The notes beneath the pieces were generated by a model. The model worked only from the letters and a program-made list of their open reading frames with translations, was not told the DNA's origin and did no database searches. This document shows positions 1-9,830 of a stretch of 42,161 bases of DNA, piece by piece; position 1 is the stretch's first letter, and every line of letters starts with the position of its first letter. Both the position numbers and the translations under genes were made by a program. Source of the stretch: Heterostelium multicystogenum (taxonomy: Eukaryota > Evosea > Eumycetozoa > Acytosteliales > Acytosteliaceae); the NCBI GenBank assembly GCA_003667245.1, contig RCNN01000182.1, positions 1-42,161 on the forward strand. Reading direction: 5' to 3'.

Positions 1-339
1 TGGGATGGAATTGGTAGTGCCGTCTATGACTTGGAACTTTAATTCGGGGTCTCTGTGCTTGTATTTTTCTTAGTACATCTTCTGTTGCATCGCGAAACTC
101 TGGGTTTGACTCTACAGCAGTTAAATCATTGAATCCACCATATCCGGCTAATAATCCTGTTAATTTAGCAGTGCCACTTGATAACTCTATAATCTTTGAT
201 TCTGGAGTCAATTTAAACTTATTTTTAATAAAATCAATTGATTCTAATGGAAGTGTATGGATATCCTTGGCATAGCTATTGCTTTCAATACCATCCAAGA
301 TGAATTGGAAAATGTTGATGTAGTAGTTGTAATTGACAT
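1..339 (-). CDS. Class I SAM-dependent methyltransferase, N-terminal part (cut by window edge)
   Basis: The minus strand from the ATG at 337-339 encodes a Thr/Ser-rich start (MSITTTTSTF) and then, after a frame change near 285-295, a region with YAKDIHTLPLESIDF followed by a Rossmann motif I of the form IIELSSGTAKLTGLLAGYGG and an acidic post-I loop (AVESNPEF). This order is typical of methyltransferase type 11 proteins, where motif I binds S-adenosylmethionine and the acidic residue contacts its ribose. A second frame change lies at the T-tract 64-68; past it the frame reads VIDGTTNSIP, the usual motif II area. Only about 110 residues are visible and the substrate-determining half is outside the window, so the substrate is unknown. 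The family call is fairly secure; the exact start is less so. Confidence 0.7.
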
Positions 340-453
340 TTTATCTATTTAAAATATGAGATAATGGAGAATATTGTATTTTTTATTTGTTTCTTTTATT
401 GATTTTTTAATGAGTTTTAGAAATTGATTAGAATCATTTATAGAAAATTAAAA

Positions 454-583
454 GATATATTCCTAGTGAAAATATCTTTGAAACTGGATCCATAAGTTCG
501 AATGAAACCCATCCAGTCATATATCTTGTCAATGAATCATGATTGTTCACTACACCCTTTTCAAATAACACCTTACAAATGTC
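454..583 (-). pseudogene. Open coding-like fragment, unrecognised
   Basis: A minus-strand frame of about 43 codons without stops reads protein-like (KVLFEKGVVNNHDSL, then TGWVSFELMDPVSK). It has no plausible start, ends in AT-rich DNA, and changes frame at its upstream end. KVLFEKG resembles an ankyrin-type helix, but one motif is not enough for a family call. It may be a remnant of a duplicated gene, or an exon of a gene I cannot reconstruct. Confidence 0.3.
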
Positions 584-929
584 AAAAATGTCAAAAATCA
601 ATTGAATATCTGGAAGAGATCCAAAAAACTATATAAATAAAATTTTTAACCCTCAAATAATCAAAGTTTGACCAATTTCCCAAAATAGATAGATAAAGGT
701 GGAACCTAGAATATCTTGTTTTTTGAACGCTGGTTTTGGGAACTACCAAGTGCCGGAGTGAAATCAACAAATTTTTAGTTTTGTTTTTTGTTTTTTCCAT
801 ACACTTGGTATTTGTTTCGAAGATGCATGGAGTGAGTATCAAAGATTGGATTTTGTGGATGAAGTTGATAACAAAAAGAGAATAAAATATAAATGAACAC
901 AATTTAGATTTATTTGTGATATCTGATAT

Positions 930-1031
930 TTAATTTAAAAAAGACTCTGTATATTGTGGAGTTGATTCTAATGTTTCTTTAAGTTGATCACAAAAATCAT
1001 TGGTTGGCAAGGAAAAATTGATTTGAGAGTT
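930..1031 (-). pseudogene. Short coding-like fragment ending in a stop
   Basis: A minus-strand frame of about 33 codons reads INFSLPTNDFCDQLKETLES and ends in a TAA at 930-932. Its composition is protein-like and unlike the surrounding AT-rich DNA. It could be the C-terminal end of a lost or unreconstructed gene. It lies between the LRR gene and the methyltransferase, both also on the minus strand. I do not recognise it. Confidence 0.25.
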
Positions 1032-1076
1032 GTATTATATAAGATATTATATTGCCACCTTGGGTCTTGGATGTGA

Positions 1077-2855
1077 TTAACCGCTCAGTCCAAGATGTGT
1101 GAGTGTACTGTTGTTTTTCAATGCATGCATATGTACTTAGCACCATTGGGTCCTAAACGATTAGTGTCTAAAGTGAGTGAATGTAGGTTGCTGTTGTATT
1201 TGAGTGATTCACCAATGGCTTCTACCCACCAGATTCTCCAATATGATTCGCCATAAGAGATATGGTTTGCAGAGGTGGATTGTTTGAGATCACTTGAGAA
1301 AAGTGCAATTGCACCCTCATCTCCAACACGGTTGTTATCTAGTATGAGCCACACCAAGCTCGAGAGAGTTGACTTTCCACTTGAAAATTGCTCGAGATTT
1401 GGAACGGAGGCTGAGAGTGGACTCTTTTGTTTTGCCGCCAAAACCTCTCAATTAACATGGCTACTACTAATACGCATATTGGCTGACAATTGTTGATTGA
1501 TTTGTTGGGTGATAGGACACTGTACACTAGGTGGTGGCGGGCTTTGAACTCCACCTGATTCTGTAAGATTAGCACTGTTAAGTTGATCAATATGTTGTTG
1601 TGCGCTTGGGTTGTAAGTTGAATTGAGGATAGATTGTGCAATAGACTTGCATGACTCGGGTCCGATTCTGTTGGCGGCGAAGGTTGAGCTTGATAAGAGA
1701 GGAATTAGTGCCAAGTGCTTCTCCTATCAGCTTTCCACCTGCGTCTCCAATCATATTATAGCTGAGGTCGAGATCACGCAACGTCTTGTTGAGCGGGAAG
1801 GGAGTATGCAATTGATTTTGCACCCTTATGTCCGATTTGATTACCAGAGAGATTCAAAGATGTAAGTGTATGGTTTGTTTGGAGGGCGTCACCAATAGCA
1901 TGTGCGGCTTGGTCACCAAACTGGTTCCTCTTGATAATAAGTGTGTGTAAAGATTTGTTTATCTTGAGTGACTCGCCGATGGCACAACCAACCTCATTAT
2001 CCAGCTGATTCATACCGAGATCAAGATATTGGAGTGTCTGGTTGGTTGAAAGAGACTGGCAAAGTGCCAATCCACCTTCGGAATCAAACATCATTGTTCT
2101 GTGTAAATTGAGGGAAGTCAGTGTTTTGGTTTACGAGAAGAGAACGGCCAAATTCGATTCCGCACTCTGGACCCACATCATTTGCAGAGAGATCCAACTT
2201 GCAAACAGATCGGTCGTTTGCCAATGACTTTGCTATGCTGACTCCACCCTTGTCCTGAATAAAATTGCTGCTCAAATCGAGTGTTTTGAATATGGTTGTT
2301 GATGGCAATTGCGGCACTAAACTCGCTGATTCCTATGTCGGATATCTTGTTGGTGGAGAGAGTTCAACTCGCGATATTGGAATTGCGGAATATCAGCTCA
2401 GTCAATGAGTGCATAGTTCTGTCGGAAATCGAATTGAAACTGAGGTTTAAACTATATAGTGAATCGTTGCCTTTTGATGCTGTCGAGTAGTGTCACACCG
2501 TCTCGTCAGTGATATGTGAATGCATCAAGCTGATCAAGCTGAGGTTGGGGTTCAGCTGCAGACGAGAGCGTATCAGTGAACGCATCGAATTGAAACTAAT
2601 ATCCAAGTGCTTAATTGAGCAACGCTCTTTCTTGAGTTGCAACAATCTCTCTAAGTTCTCGCAGGTCAACTGTGAGCAAAACTGCAGCTTCAAAGCATTG
2701 AGATTTTGGTGTGAAATCAAGCATCTCGGTGAGGGCCTCCACAGTGAAATGGTTGCACTTTGAGAGGTCCAGACTTCAATGTATTTGCCATACTTTTTAA
2801 ACAATGTCAACAGGTTCTCATCATTTACAAACGATCTATATTGTGACAAGGACAT
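1077..2855 (-). CDS. Leucine-rich-repeat protein (ribonuclease-inhibitor type), frameshifted
   Basis: Several minus-strand frames carry one continuous protein of roughly 580-600 residues. The N-terminal part (2493-2855) starts MSLSQYRSFVND and contains RCSIKHLDISFNSM. Successive LRRs of about 28 residues follow, for example TLDLSSNFIQDKGGVSIAKS, LDLGMNQLDNEVGCAIGESL and LNLSGNQIGHKGAKSIA. This L..LdLs.N.i...G...ia..L pattern is that of ribonuclease-inhibitor/NLRC3-like repeats, which form curved protein-binding scaffolds. No NACHT, kinase or membrane segment is visible, so only a scaffold role can be inferred. At least five frame changes occur (near 2490, 2300, 2090, 1800 and 1440-1600), and one near 1120 leads to LKNNSTLTHLGLSG and the stop at 1077-1079. 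The start at 2853-2855 is the first ATG in the LRR frame; the ATG at 2899-2901 is out of frame. Confidence 0.75.
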
Positions 2856-3092
2856 CTGTATCAATTTCTTTGAATCTAAGAATTGAATTTGCAACTACCA
2901 TTAATAAACCAAATACAATATCAAATCAATGAATGAATGAATGAATGGGCAGGGGAATACATACAACTTAAAATTGAAATATACTTTGTATCTATATATT
3001 ATTCTTTTTCTTCTCTGATGTGCTGCTGCTGCTGTTGTTTGTTTGTTGTATCGTTGGTGTCTCTCTTTTATTATGGTGATTTTGTAAACTTC

Positions 3093-3203
3093 TCATTTTA
3101 TAGCTGGCGAGTTTAATCTTTCGACCAAATGTTTAGTGATCTCCATCACATTTTCAAATGATTTTGGCTTATTGCCATTGCTAGTACTACTATTTTCCTC
3201 CAT
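3093..3203 (-). CDS. Possible small protein gene (36 codons, perhaps longer)
   Basis: A minus-strand ATG at 3201-3203 opens a frame starting MEENSSTSNGNKPKSFENVM and continuing EITKHLVERLNSPAIK to a TGA at 3093-3095. The composition is more protein-like than the surroundings and the middle could form an amphipathic helix. The stop comes right after an AAAA run. One base added or lost there would continue the frame through MRSLQNHHNK and a CAG-coded Gln run to a TAA, giving about 70 residues. Given how common homopolymer errors are here, that is possible. I recognise no family. Confidence 0.35.
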   Translation of the reverse strand: MEENSSTSNGNKPKSFENVMEITKHLVERLNSPAIK

Positions 3204-4830
3204 CTTAAAGTTACTTTCTTAATCTACTTGTTACTAATATTTCTATGACTACTACTACTACTAATTATAATCTATTATATTTAACTTTATGAATATTAAA
3301 ATTATTATTTGTATAGTGTGACTTGATGATGCGATGTGTACAAAATAAAATATATGAAAATCAAATCGTTTCAAAATAAATGAACTGTTGATAGATATAA
3401 ATATAAAATTAAATATGGCTATATATATGTGTGTGTTTGTTTTGTGGTTTTTTTCTGTATTATCTGTGTCTATATTTATATAAAAAAAAAGTAAATATCA
3501 ATTACTCCTATCAATTTCTCATTTCAGCTTATAAAATAAAGCAATATAGTAGTATGTAATGTCGTCTTTAGTTATGAGAGATAAAGATATAATATATGCA
3601 AGAATTTAATGATAATTTATATTTGTTAGTCAAGTAAAGGAAGATCATAAAATAGAAGAAAAGTAAAAAGAAAGAAAGAGAGAGAAAGAAAGAATGTAGG
3701 ATAAGTTAGTTATTTGGTTGGTCGTCGTAAATTAAAATGCAGCCGCTGTGGTTTAGGAGATAGTAGCAGTAGTATTTAATGATTATTTTTAATTTTTCAT
3801 TTTGTTTTTTTCGCTTACCCTTGATTTTATTTGATATTATTATAGTGTTGTTGTTATTGGTTAAAGGTTGACACCTACTAATAATATTACTACTACTAGG
3901 GGTATAGTAAATAAGAAAAAAGAGCGATGAGATATGTGGGAGTGGCGGTAACCAATGACGGACCGATCTCAATTAATATTTAAGTTTGGGCAAAGAGTTG
4001 AATATAGTGATTTTGAATAGACTGTAGTATAGATAAAATCAGTCAAAATCAATCAATCAACCGATCAGTGACCACAACTTAACTACAACGAAATGATGCG
4101 AGATACTGCGAAAGCCCACAAATTGATTAATCGGCTGTGGTTGGTGTGGTTCTAATATTAATTATTTTAAAAAGTTTTAAAAATAATCAAAATAAAGTCA
4201 GCTAGCCAGATAAACAACCAACGACTAACTCAACTACTATAATTCTATGCACAAGTAGAACTAACTTTAATTGTTATTATTATTTGTTTATATAAATATA
4301 ATTTATGTATGATAAAGTTGATAAATAATATAATACGATAATGTGTAGTGTTTATATAGTTTAAACCAAAATGACCAGGAATCTGTTTGTTTGTTTTATA
4401 TTTTTTAATTAGTCCTGTATATCTCTTTTCGTTTTTATATATATTATTATTATTGTTATAACTTTTACTGGTAAGTGAGGTAGTGGTAAATGATTTGATT
4501 TGTTTACTTTGGTTATTGGGTTGTTGTTGTTGTATTGCTGGTTCTCTTCATGGTTAACTTTACCTTGTCAACAAGTACCTAATTTATTTTATTTTAATTT
4601 TAATTTATTTTAGTTGTTCTCTTGTTGCACTACACATGACACATATTCCAATTTCGAATTTATTTTAATCATCACTTTTAGACCACACTAAACACTTACT
4701 TTTACACCATTCATGATCTTTACTTGATTCAATTTTTGCTTTTTTTTCTTTGTTTTTTTTTTTTTTTTGCAAAAATCATCAATCAGTAAATCAGTTAGTG
4801 AAATTTGGGAATCAAAAAAGTAGCCCAATT

Positions 4831-4930
4831 CCCCAATTTCACCACCAAAATTTTAAACTAACAAACTTTTTACCCCAATTTCACCACACGCATTACGATC
4901 CAGAACATTTCAATTCCCCATTTGCACCAG
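4831..4930. repeat. Three spaced copies of a CCCCAATTTCACCAC-like block
   Basis: The 15-mer CCCCAATTTCACCAC occurs exactly at 4831-4845 and 4873-4887, and a diverged copy (CCCCATTTGCACCAG) at 4916-4930. The start-to-start spacing is 42 and 43 bp, about four helical turns. It lies roughly 290-390 bp upstream of the ankyrin gene, so it may be a set of promoter elements, but no function is shown. Confidence 0.5.
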
Positions 4931-5216
4931 AGTGTCTAAAATCATCCTCAGTGATCAATTTGACATTTTTAAAGTTACCTGTCACTTTGATGTGGTTGGA
5001 TCCTCGCTAAATCAATGTGTTCACTAAGATATCATCATTATTATCCTGGTTTAAGATCCTACTCAGTTAGCAATAACTATGAAGCACATAGTTTCCAAAC
5101 ATAGAGAGTGATGATGACTTTGAAAAAGACAATTACAAATCTAACACTTTTAATTTTTTATTTTTATTCAAAACATTCTTTATTTGCTACTGATTTATAT
5201 ATTAATATTACTAAAA

Positions 5217-6806
5217 ATGGATATTAAAAAGTTTAGATTGTTGTTTAATAATGTTGTACTTAACAGGTTTGATATTTGATCATGTTAAATCACTTGATCA
5301 GAAAAAGAGAAAGTTTTCGTGGAATCAAATGCTTGGTACTCCACATGTGCTTGCTGGCAATGGATACTTGGACCTCTTGAAGAAACTACTTTAAGTCAAC
5401 TTCTAGTTCGATTCATTTTATGACAAGAGACAGGGATATATTGTGATGAGCTGCGCTGTCATGTCAAAGTGTCTCGACGTGGTGCAGTATATCATAGAGC
5501 AAGGCGCAAACACATCTTTGTCAGTATCCCAATGGGGTTGATGTGCTGTCGGATGCAGCGCAATACAGTACCATTGAAATTGTAAAGTACCTTTGCAGTA
5601 TTCCTAATATCAAGTGGAACTACCAGAATGCATTTTCAAATGTCACCCCTCTCCGGAAGCATTGAGATGGTGCAATATCTCTATGATGCAGTCGGTCAGG
5701 ATCAGGTTGAGGTAAAGTACATCAGACGTGCTCTTGAGTCTGCTGTTCGTGTAGGTAGAGTAGATATGATTGAGGTGCTTTTGGCGGGCAAAGAGAGCGA
5801 GTGTAGACATAGTAACCTCTTTGTTGTCGCCGTCGTCCAAGAAAATATAAATATGCTAGAATATCTTAAGAATCTGAATCATCAACATGGTAAAGTCTCC
5901 TACAACTTCAGTGCGCCACTGATGGATAAAGCAGTGTCTCTCAAGAACTTTGAAATGCTAAAGTATCTACACTACAACAATATGGGGCATTCACCGGCTT
6001 CGATTGATATAGCAGCGGAAACAGGGCAGCTAGATATTATCAAGTGGCTGCATCAGAATAGATCAGAAGGATGTACTAACAAAGCAATGAGAGGTGCAGC
6101 TATGAATGGACATCTTGATGTGGTGGAATGGCTGCACAATAATACGACGGAGAGATGTACCAGAAGTGCATTAGATATGACAGCGAGCAATGGTCATCTG
6201 GACATCATTAGATTTTTACACCAGCAAGGTTGCGACGGGTTCAGCCAAGAAACCATGACCAAAGCCGTTGTTTCTGGCAATCTGGAATTGGTACAATTCC
6301 TGCACTACAATCGAACTGAGGGATGCACGGAAGATGCCATTGATGTTGCTGCGGCTTGTGGCCATTTAGAGATTATAAATTTTCTGCACTACAATCACAC
6401 CGAATGCCGTTCTTACAATGCAATGAGCAATGCTGCACAATTTGGATATCTCGAAGTAATAGAGTGGCTCCATGCTAATCGGACTGAAGGCTGCAACAGC
6501 AATTCGATTTGGCTGGCACTCTCAGGACAATATCTAGACATAGCCAAATGGCTCTATGCCAACCGCACTGAATGTAAGTTGAACGACGAAGATATGATTT
6601 ATTTAAAGTCAAAAAGAAATGCCAGACCTAAATCAGAAAGCAATCAATCAAAGAACATCAAAAACACATCTCCTATATACAGCTACGAAGAAATCGATCA
6701 GTGGTGTAAAGAAGTTCTTAAAATCTCATTTGAAAAGCAACACCTGAGAATACTCCTCCAACTTCATCATTCATCACTACCGGTTATACATTATTCAGAC
6801 ACATGA
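5217..6806 (+). CDS. Dictyostelid ankyrin-repeat protein, 5' part frameshifted
   Basis: The ATG at 5217 begins MDIKKFRLLFNNVVLNR, the N-terminal signature I associate with the large dictyostelid ankyrin/F-box-like family. One T too many at 5268-5270 appears to break the expected continuation NRLIFDHVKS. Further frame changes follow near 5390-5400, 5530-5540 and 5630. From 5628 the frame is clean for about 390 codons and carries at least ten degenerate ankyrin repeats of 25-30 residues, such as GQLDIIKWLHQNRSEGCTNK and GYLEVIEWLHANRTEGCN. The C-terminal tail (about the last 65 residues) is Lys/Ser/Asn-rich and then helical (YEEIDQWCKEVLKISF). These repeats are protein-interaction scaffolds; no enzyme domain is present. 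The family expands by duplication, so a decayed copy is possible, though the long intact 3' frame argues for a working gene. Confidence 0.8.
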
Positions 6807-7172
6807 GATAACATAATAATAATGTTATAATAATAATAATGAAAACAAAGATTCTTGTTTCATTAACTAATCTGACTAAGACCGTCTATCTGTCATTTTT
6901 ATTAATATTTTTAACAGAACTTTGATTCTTTGATTCCTGTTCAAACTTTTAGAAAAATTCAATGAATAAATTTTAATTTAATTTATAACACTCTTCCCTG
7001 TTTGTTGGCATTTATTCGTATTTTACACTATTTTAATAATTACTTTAAAAACAATAAAATGCAAGTATCGATTTGTCATTTTTATTATTCCTATTGTTAT
7101 TGTTGTTTGTTATTATTGTAGTTGTTGTTTTAATAATATATAAATATTTAGATATTTTTAATATTAAAATTA
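6807..7172. other. Intergenic, promoter of the sirtuin gene
   Basis: About 365 bp of AT-rich DNA between two plus-strand genes, with an AATAAT run just after the ankyrin stop (likely 3' UTR) and T-rich stretches before 7173. No gene or RNA is recognised. Confidence 0.5.
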
Positions 7173-9503
7173 ATGGATAGTAATTTGAGTGTTAAAGTTG
7201 CAGCAACTGCCACTTCAATACTGTTAAGTACATACCTATTAAAGAAACTGTGGGTTTCTAAGAAAAAGAATAACACACCCGACAGCGGAGATGTAAAAGA
7301 TAAATTCCCAAAGGAGTGGAATGACCTATTAAGATATTGTTATCTTGAAGACTATGTAAGTTCACTCAAACTCTATTTTTGGTTTAGATAGTTATTAGTA
7401 ATGCTTATAAACAACTACCTCCTATTTAGGATTCAATCTTTAAATTGGTCAATGAAGACAAGTTGAATAAGTCAGTATTGGAGTTTAGAGATAATTCGAA
7501 ATGGAATGCATTGCATGTTGCTGTTTCCAAAGGCAATCTTGCAATTGTCAATCTTATATTACAAACGGATATAGATATAAATGTACAAAGTAAGACATCA
7601 GTTGAAATTGAGTGAAACATTGTTACAAAAGAAAGAGGTTGCTGATGTGATTATTATTCATGTTATTTAGATGATAAAGGATATACTGCGCTTCATATTG
7701 CTGCCTGTAATGGATTTCTGGAGATTGTAAAATCGTTGCTGCTCTCTGATAATGTAGATTGCATGCTTACAAGTTCATCGTTGGAATCAGTAGTATATTT
7801 GGCAGCATCAAATCAGTATATAGATATCATTAGAGTGATCTTCAGTTACTTGGACAGGTTAAAGGATAGTGAGGAGCAAGGTGGAGCCGATAATTCTAGC
7901 ACTCTCGATAAGGATTGGAAAAAGCACAAGTTGGTCAACCAGTATAATATTTGGTTCGACCCCACTTCATTTGGCCGTGTTGAGAAAGAATGTGGAGTTG
8001 ATGAAGTTGTTGTTGGAGAATGGAGCAGATATTAATGCAGTCAAGAAAGACGGAAGTACTGCACTTCACATTGCAGCTCTAGTCGATTTCGTCGAAGGAA
8101 TAGACTTGCTATTGCATTTCTCTGCAAATACCAAGTTACTCAACAGATTTGGTAACACTCCACTTCATGATGCATGTATCAAGTCGAATCCAAACTCTGT
8201 GCGTGCTCTTCTAGCTTACGAACGTTCACTGGCTACACTTGTCGACAATGACAAATCGACTTCACTGCATTTGGCATGTAATCTCGTCACTTCAACCACT
8301 GAATCACACAGAGAGGTCATTGAAGCTCTACTTTATGCTGGTGCTGATATCAACGCACTCGATGCTGGTTTGGCCACTCCACTCCATATCCTCTGTTGCA
8401 ATGGAGCAGATAAAGCAAATAAATTGATTCCACTTCTCTTGGAGAATGGAGCAAATCCAACACTCGAGAATATGAGTGGCTGGACTCCATTGCACCATTG
8501 CGCACAACAAAACAACACTGAGGCTCTTCAGATGTTAAGTGACTGGTGCAAATCGAAGTATCCAGAGTTTCTAAGTACATTCGATGTCAACAAACCAAGA
8601 GTTCTTCGCGAGGATGTTGGAGAAAAGGCTAAAAAGAATACCGAAACAGCAGAGGAAAGATTACAAAAGATTGCACACGATATCGAGGTTGGCAAGATAA
8701 AGAATATTGTATTTTTAACAGGTGCTGGAATCAGTGTAAGCTCTGGTATTCCTGCTTATCGTACCAAAGATGGTATCTACAATCGTTCCAAGAATTTCCA
8801 ATTCTCAATGGATTCATTGTTGGCAGACCCAGATGCTTTTTACAGCGGAGTAAAAGAGTATTTCTATCCAGTGGTCACAGGAGAATTCAAGCCTTCAAAG
8901 GCTCACCAGTTCATTGCACGTCTCAACGAAAAGGGATTGCTACTAAGAAATTTCACACAAAATGTCGATAATCTTGACGAGAAAGCGGGTATCCCAGAAG
9001 AAAAGATCGTTCATGCACACGGATCATTTTTGAATTGGTACTGTGCTGGTTGTGGTAAAGAAGAAACTAATCTCGAATCAAATTTGGCACGAGATTGGAC
9101 GTGGAGGAATACCAATCTGTAAGAACAGACCTTGCAGAGAAGTGTTGCGTCCAGCTGTTGTATTTTTTGGAGAGCCATTGCCATCGACATTCCATCAGAG
9201 GGCAATCTCTGACCTAAGAGATGCCGACCTTTTGATTGTCATGGGTTCCTCCTTGCAAGTGTACCCCTTTGGTGGACTTCCAAATGACATTGATCCACAT
9301 AAACCAAGAATTCTTATCAACTCGGAAGCTGTTGGACCATTCAGAGGAGTATCTGATTTGGAGCCAAAAAGAAAACCAAGATCAATCATTAAGATTAGAA
9401 ACAAGAGGTAATAGAGATACCCTCATTTTTAGGAAACTGCGACGACGGAGTTGAACTTCTTTCAAAATATATTAATATTCAATTTAAGGACAGATATTTG
9501 TAA
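7173..9503 (+). CDS. sir2A: Ankyrin-repeat sirtuin (Sir2A type), NAD-dependent protein deacylase
   Basis: Three exons are visible: introns at 7356-7429 (GTAAGT..TTTAG) and 7590-7670. The protein starts with a hydrophobic segment at residues about 8-26 followed by KKK, a likely membrane anchor. Ankyrin repeats follow (WNALHVAVSKGNLAIVNLIL, STPLHLAVLRKN, TPLHDACIKSN, TPLHILCCNG, WTPLHHCAQQNN). The C-terminal sirtuin domain has GAGISVSSGIPAYR (NAD-binding loop), TQNVDNLDEKAG, the catalytic His in HAHGSF (codon 9018-9020), a C-x2-C zinc pair (CAGC), RPAVVFFGEPLP and MGSSLQVYPF. Sirtuins use NAD to remove acyl groups from lysines. D. discoideum Sir2A has, as I recall, the same ankyrin plus sirtuin layout. 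Frame changes occur near 7930-7960, 9060-9100 and 9411; after the last one the frame continues IPSFLGNCDDGVELLSKY to a TAA at 9501-9503. Confidence 0.85.
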
Positions 9504-9830
9504 AATATATCAACTAGTGCCTACAACTAAACAACTATGTATTTAACAGCAATTGTTTACTTTTATCATTTGGTTATTAACAACAATCATGATCGCAACA
9601 TCATTGATCATCAATCTGATAGTTCGAAATTGATTTAAAAAATGAATGTAACCACAATTTTTGTAGTGGTTGAACCAAAATTCGTTGAAAATAAAAGCGA
9701 TTGTTTTTTAGATGTATTATATATAGTTGTTAAACTGATTCATTTTATCATCAAATAAATTCAATCAATCAAATATTAATCAAAATAATAATTATTATTT
9801 ATAACTAATTTATATATAAAATAACAATCA
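9504..9830. other. Intergenic, AT-rich
   Basis: About 330 bp between two plus-strand genes, containing the sirtuin 3' UTR and the promoter of the NAPE-PLD-type gene. AATCAAATATTAATCAAAATAA-like repeats occur near the end. Nothing else is seen. Confidence 0.5.

Larger units (their letters stand above)
340..1076. other. Spacer between methyltransferase and LRR gene
   Basis: About 740 bp holding the two small minus-strand coding-like fragments listed separately (454-583 and 930-1031). The rest is AT-rich with T and A tracts and no convincing open frame. The bases just above 339 would carry the methyltransferase promoter. Confidence 0.5.
2902..5216. other. Gene-poor intergenic region
   Basis: About 2.3 kb between a minus-strand and a plus-strand gene, so it should contain both promoters. 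It holds an ATGA-type tetranucleotide run near 2928-2946, a small open frame at 3093-3203 (listed), several trinucleotide stretches (near 3245-3262 and 4440-4460), a T tract at about 4740-4768, and three related CCCCA-rich blocks at 4831, 4873 and 4916. Open frames at 3706-3972 and 4750-5010 look like chance frames in low-complexity DNA. No tRNA or other RNA gene was seen. Confidence 0.5.

Noticed and set aside
591..902. 103-codon minus-strand frame
   Set aside because: Biased composition (Phe/Ile/Lys/Asn) and no domain; only its downstream neighbour in another frame (454-583) looks coding.
3706..3972. 88-codon minus-strand frame
   Set aside because: Low-complexity Asn/Ile/Lys composition typical of translated AT-rich DNA.
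4750..5010. 86-codon plus-strand frame starting in a T tract
   Set aside because: Begins with poly-Phe from the T run and contains the spaced repeats; no domain.
7940..7965. GGTTCGACCCC resembling a tRNA B-box
   Set aside because: It lies inside the sirtuin coding sequence and no A-box or cloverleaf can be drawn around it.
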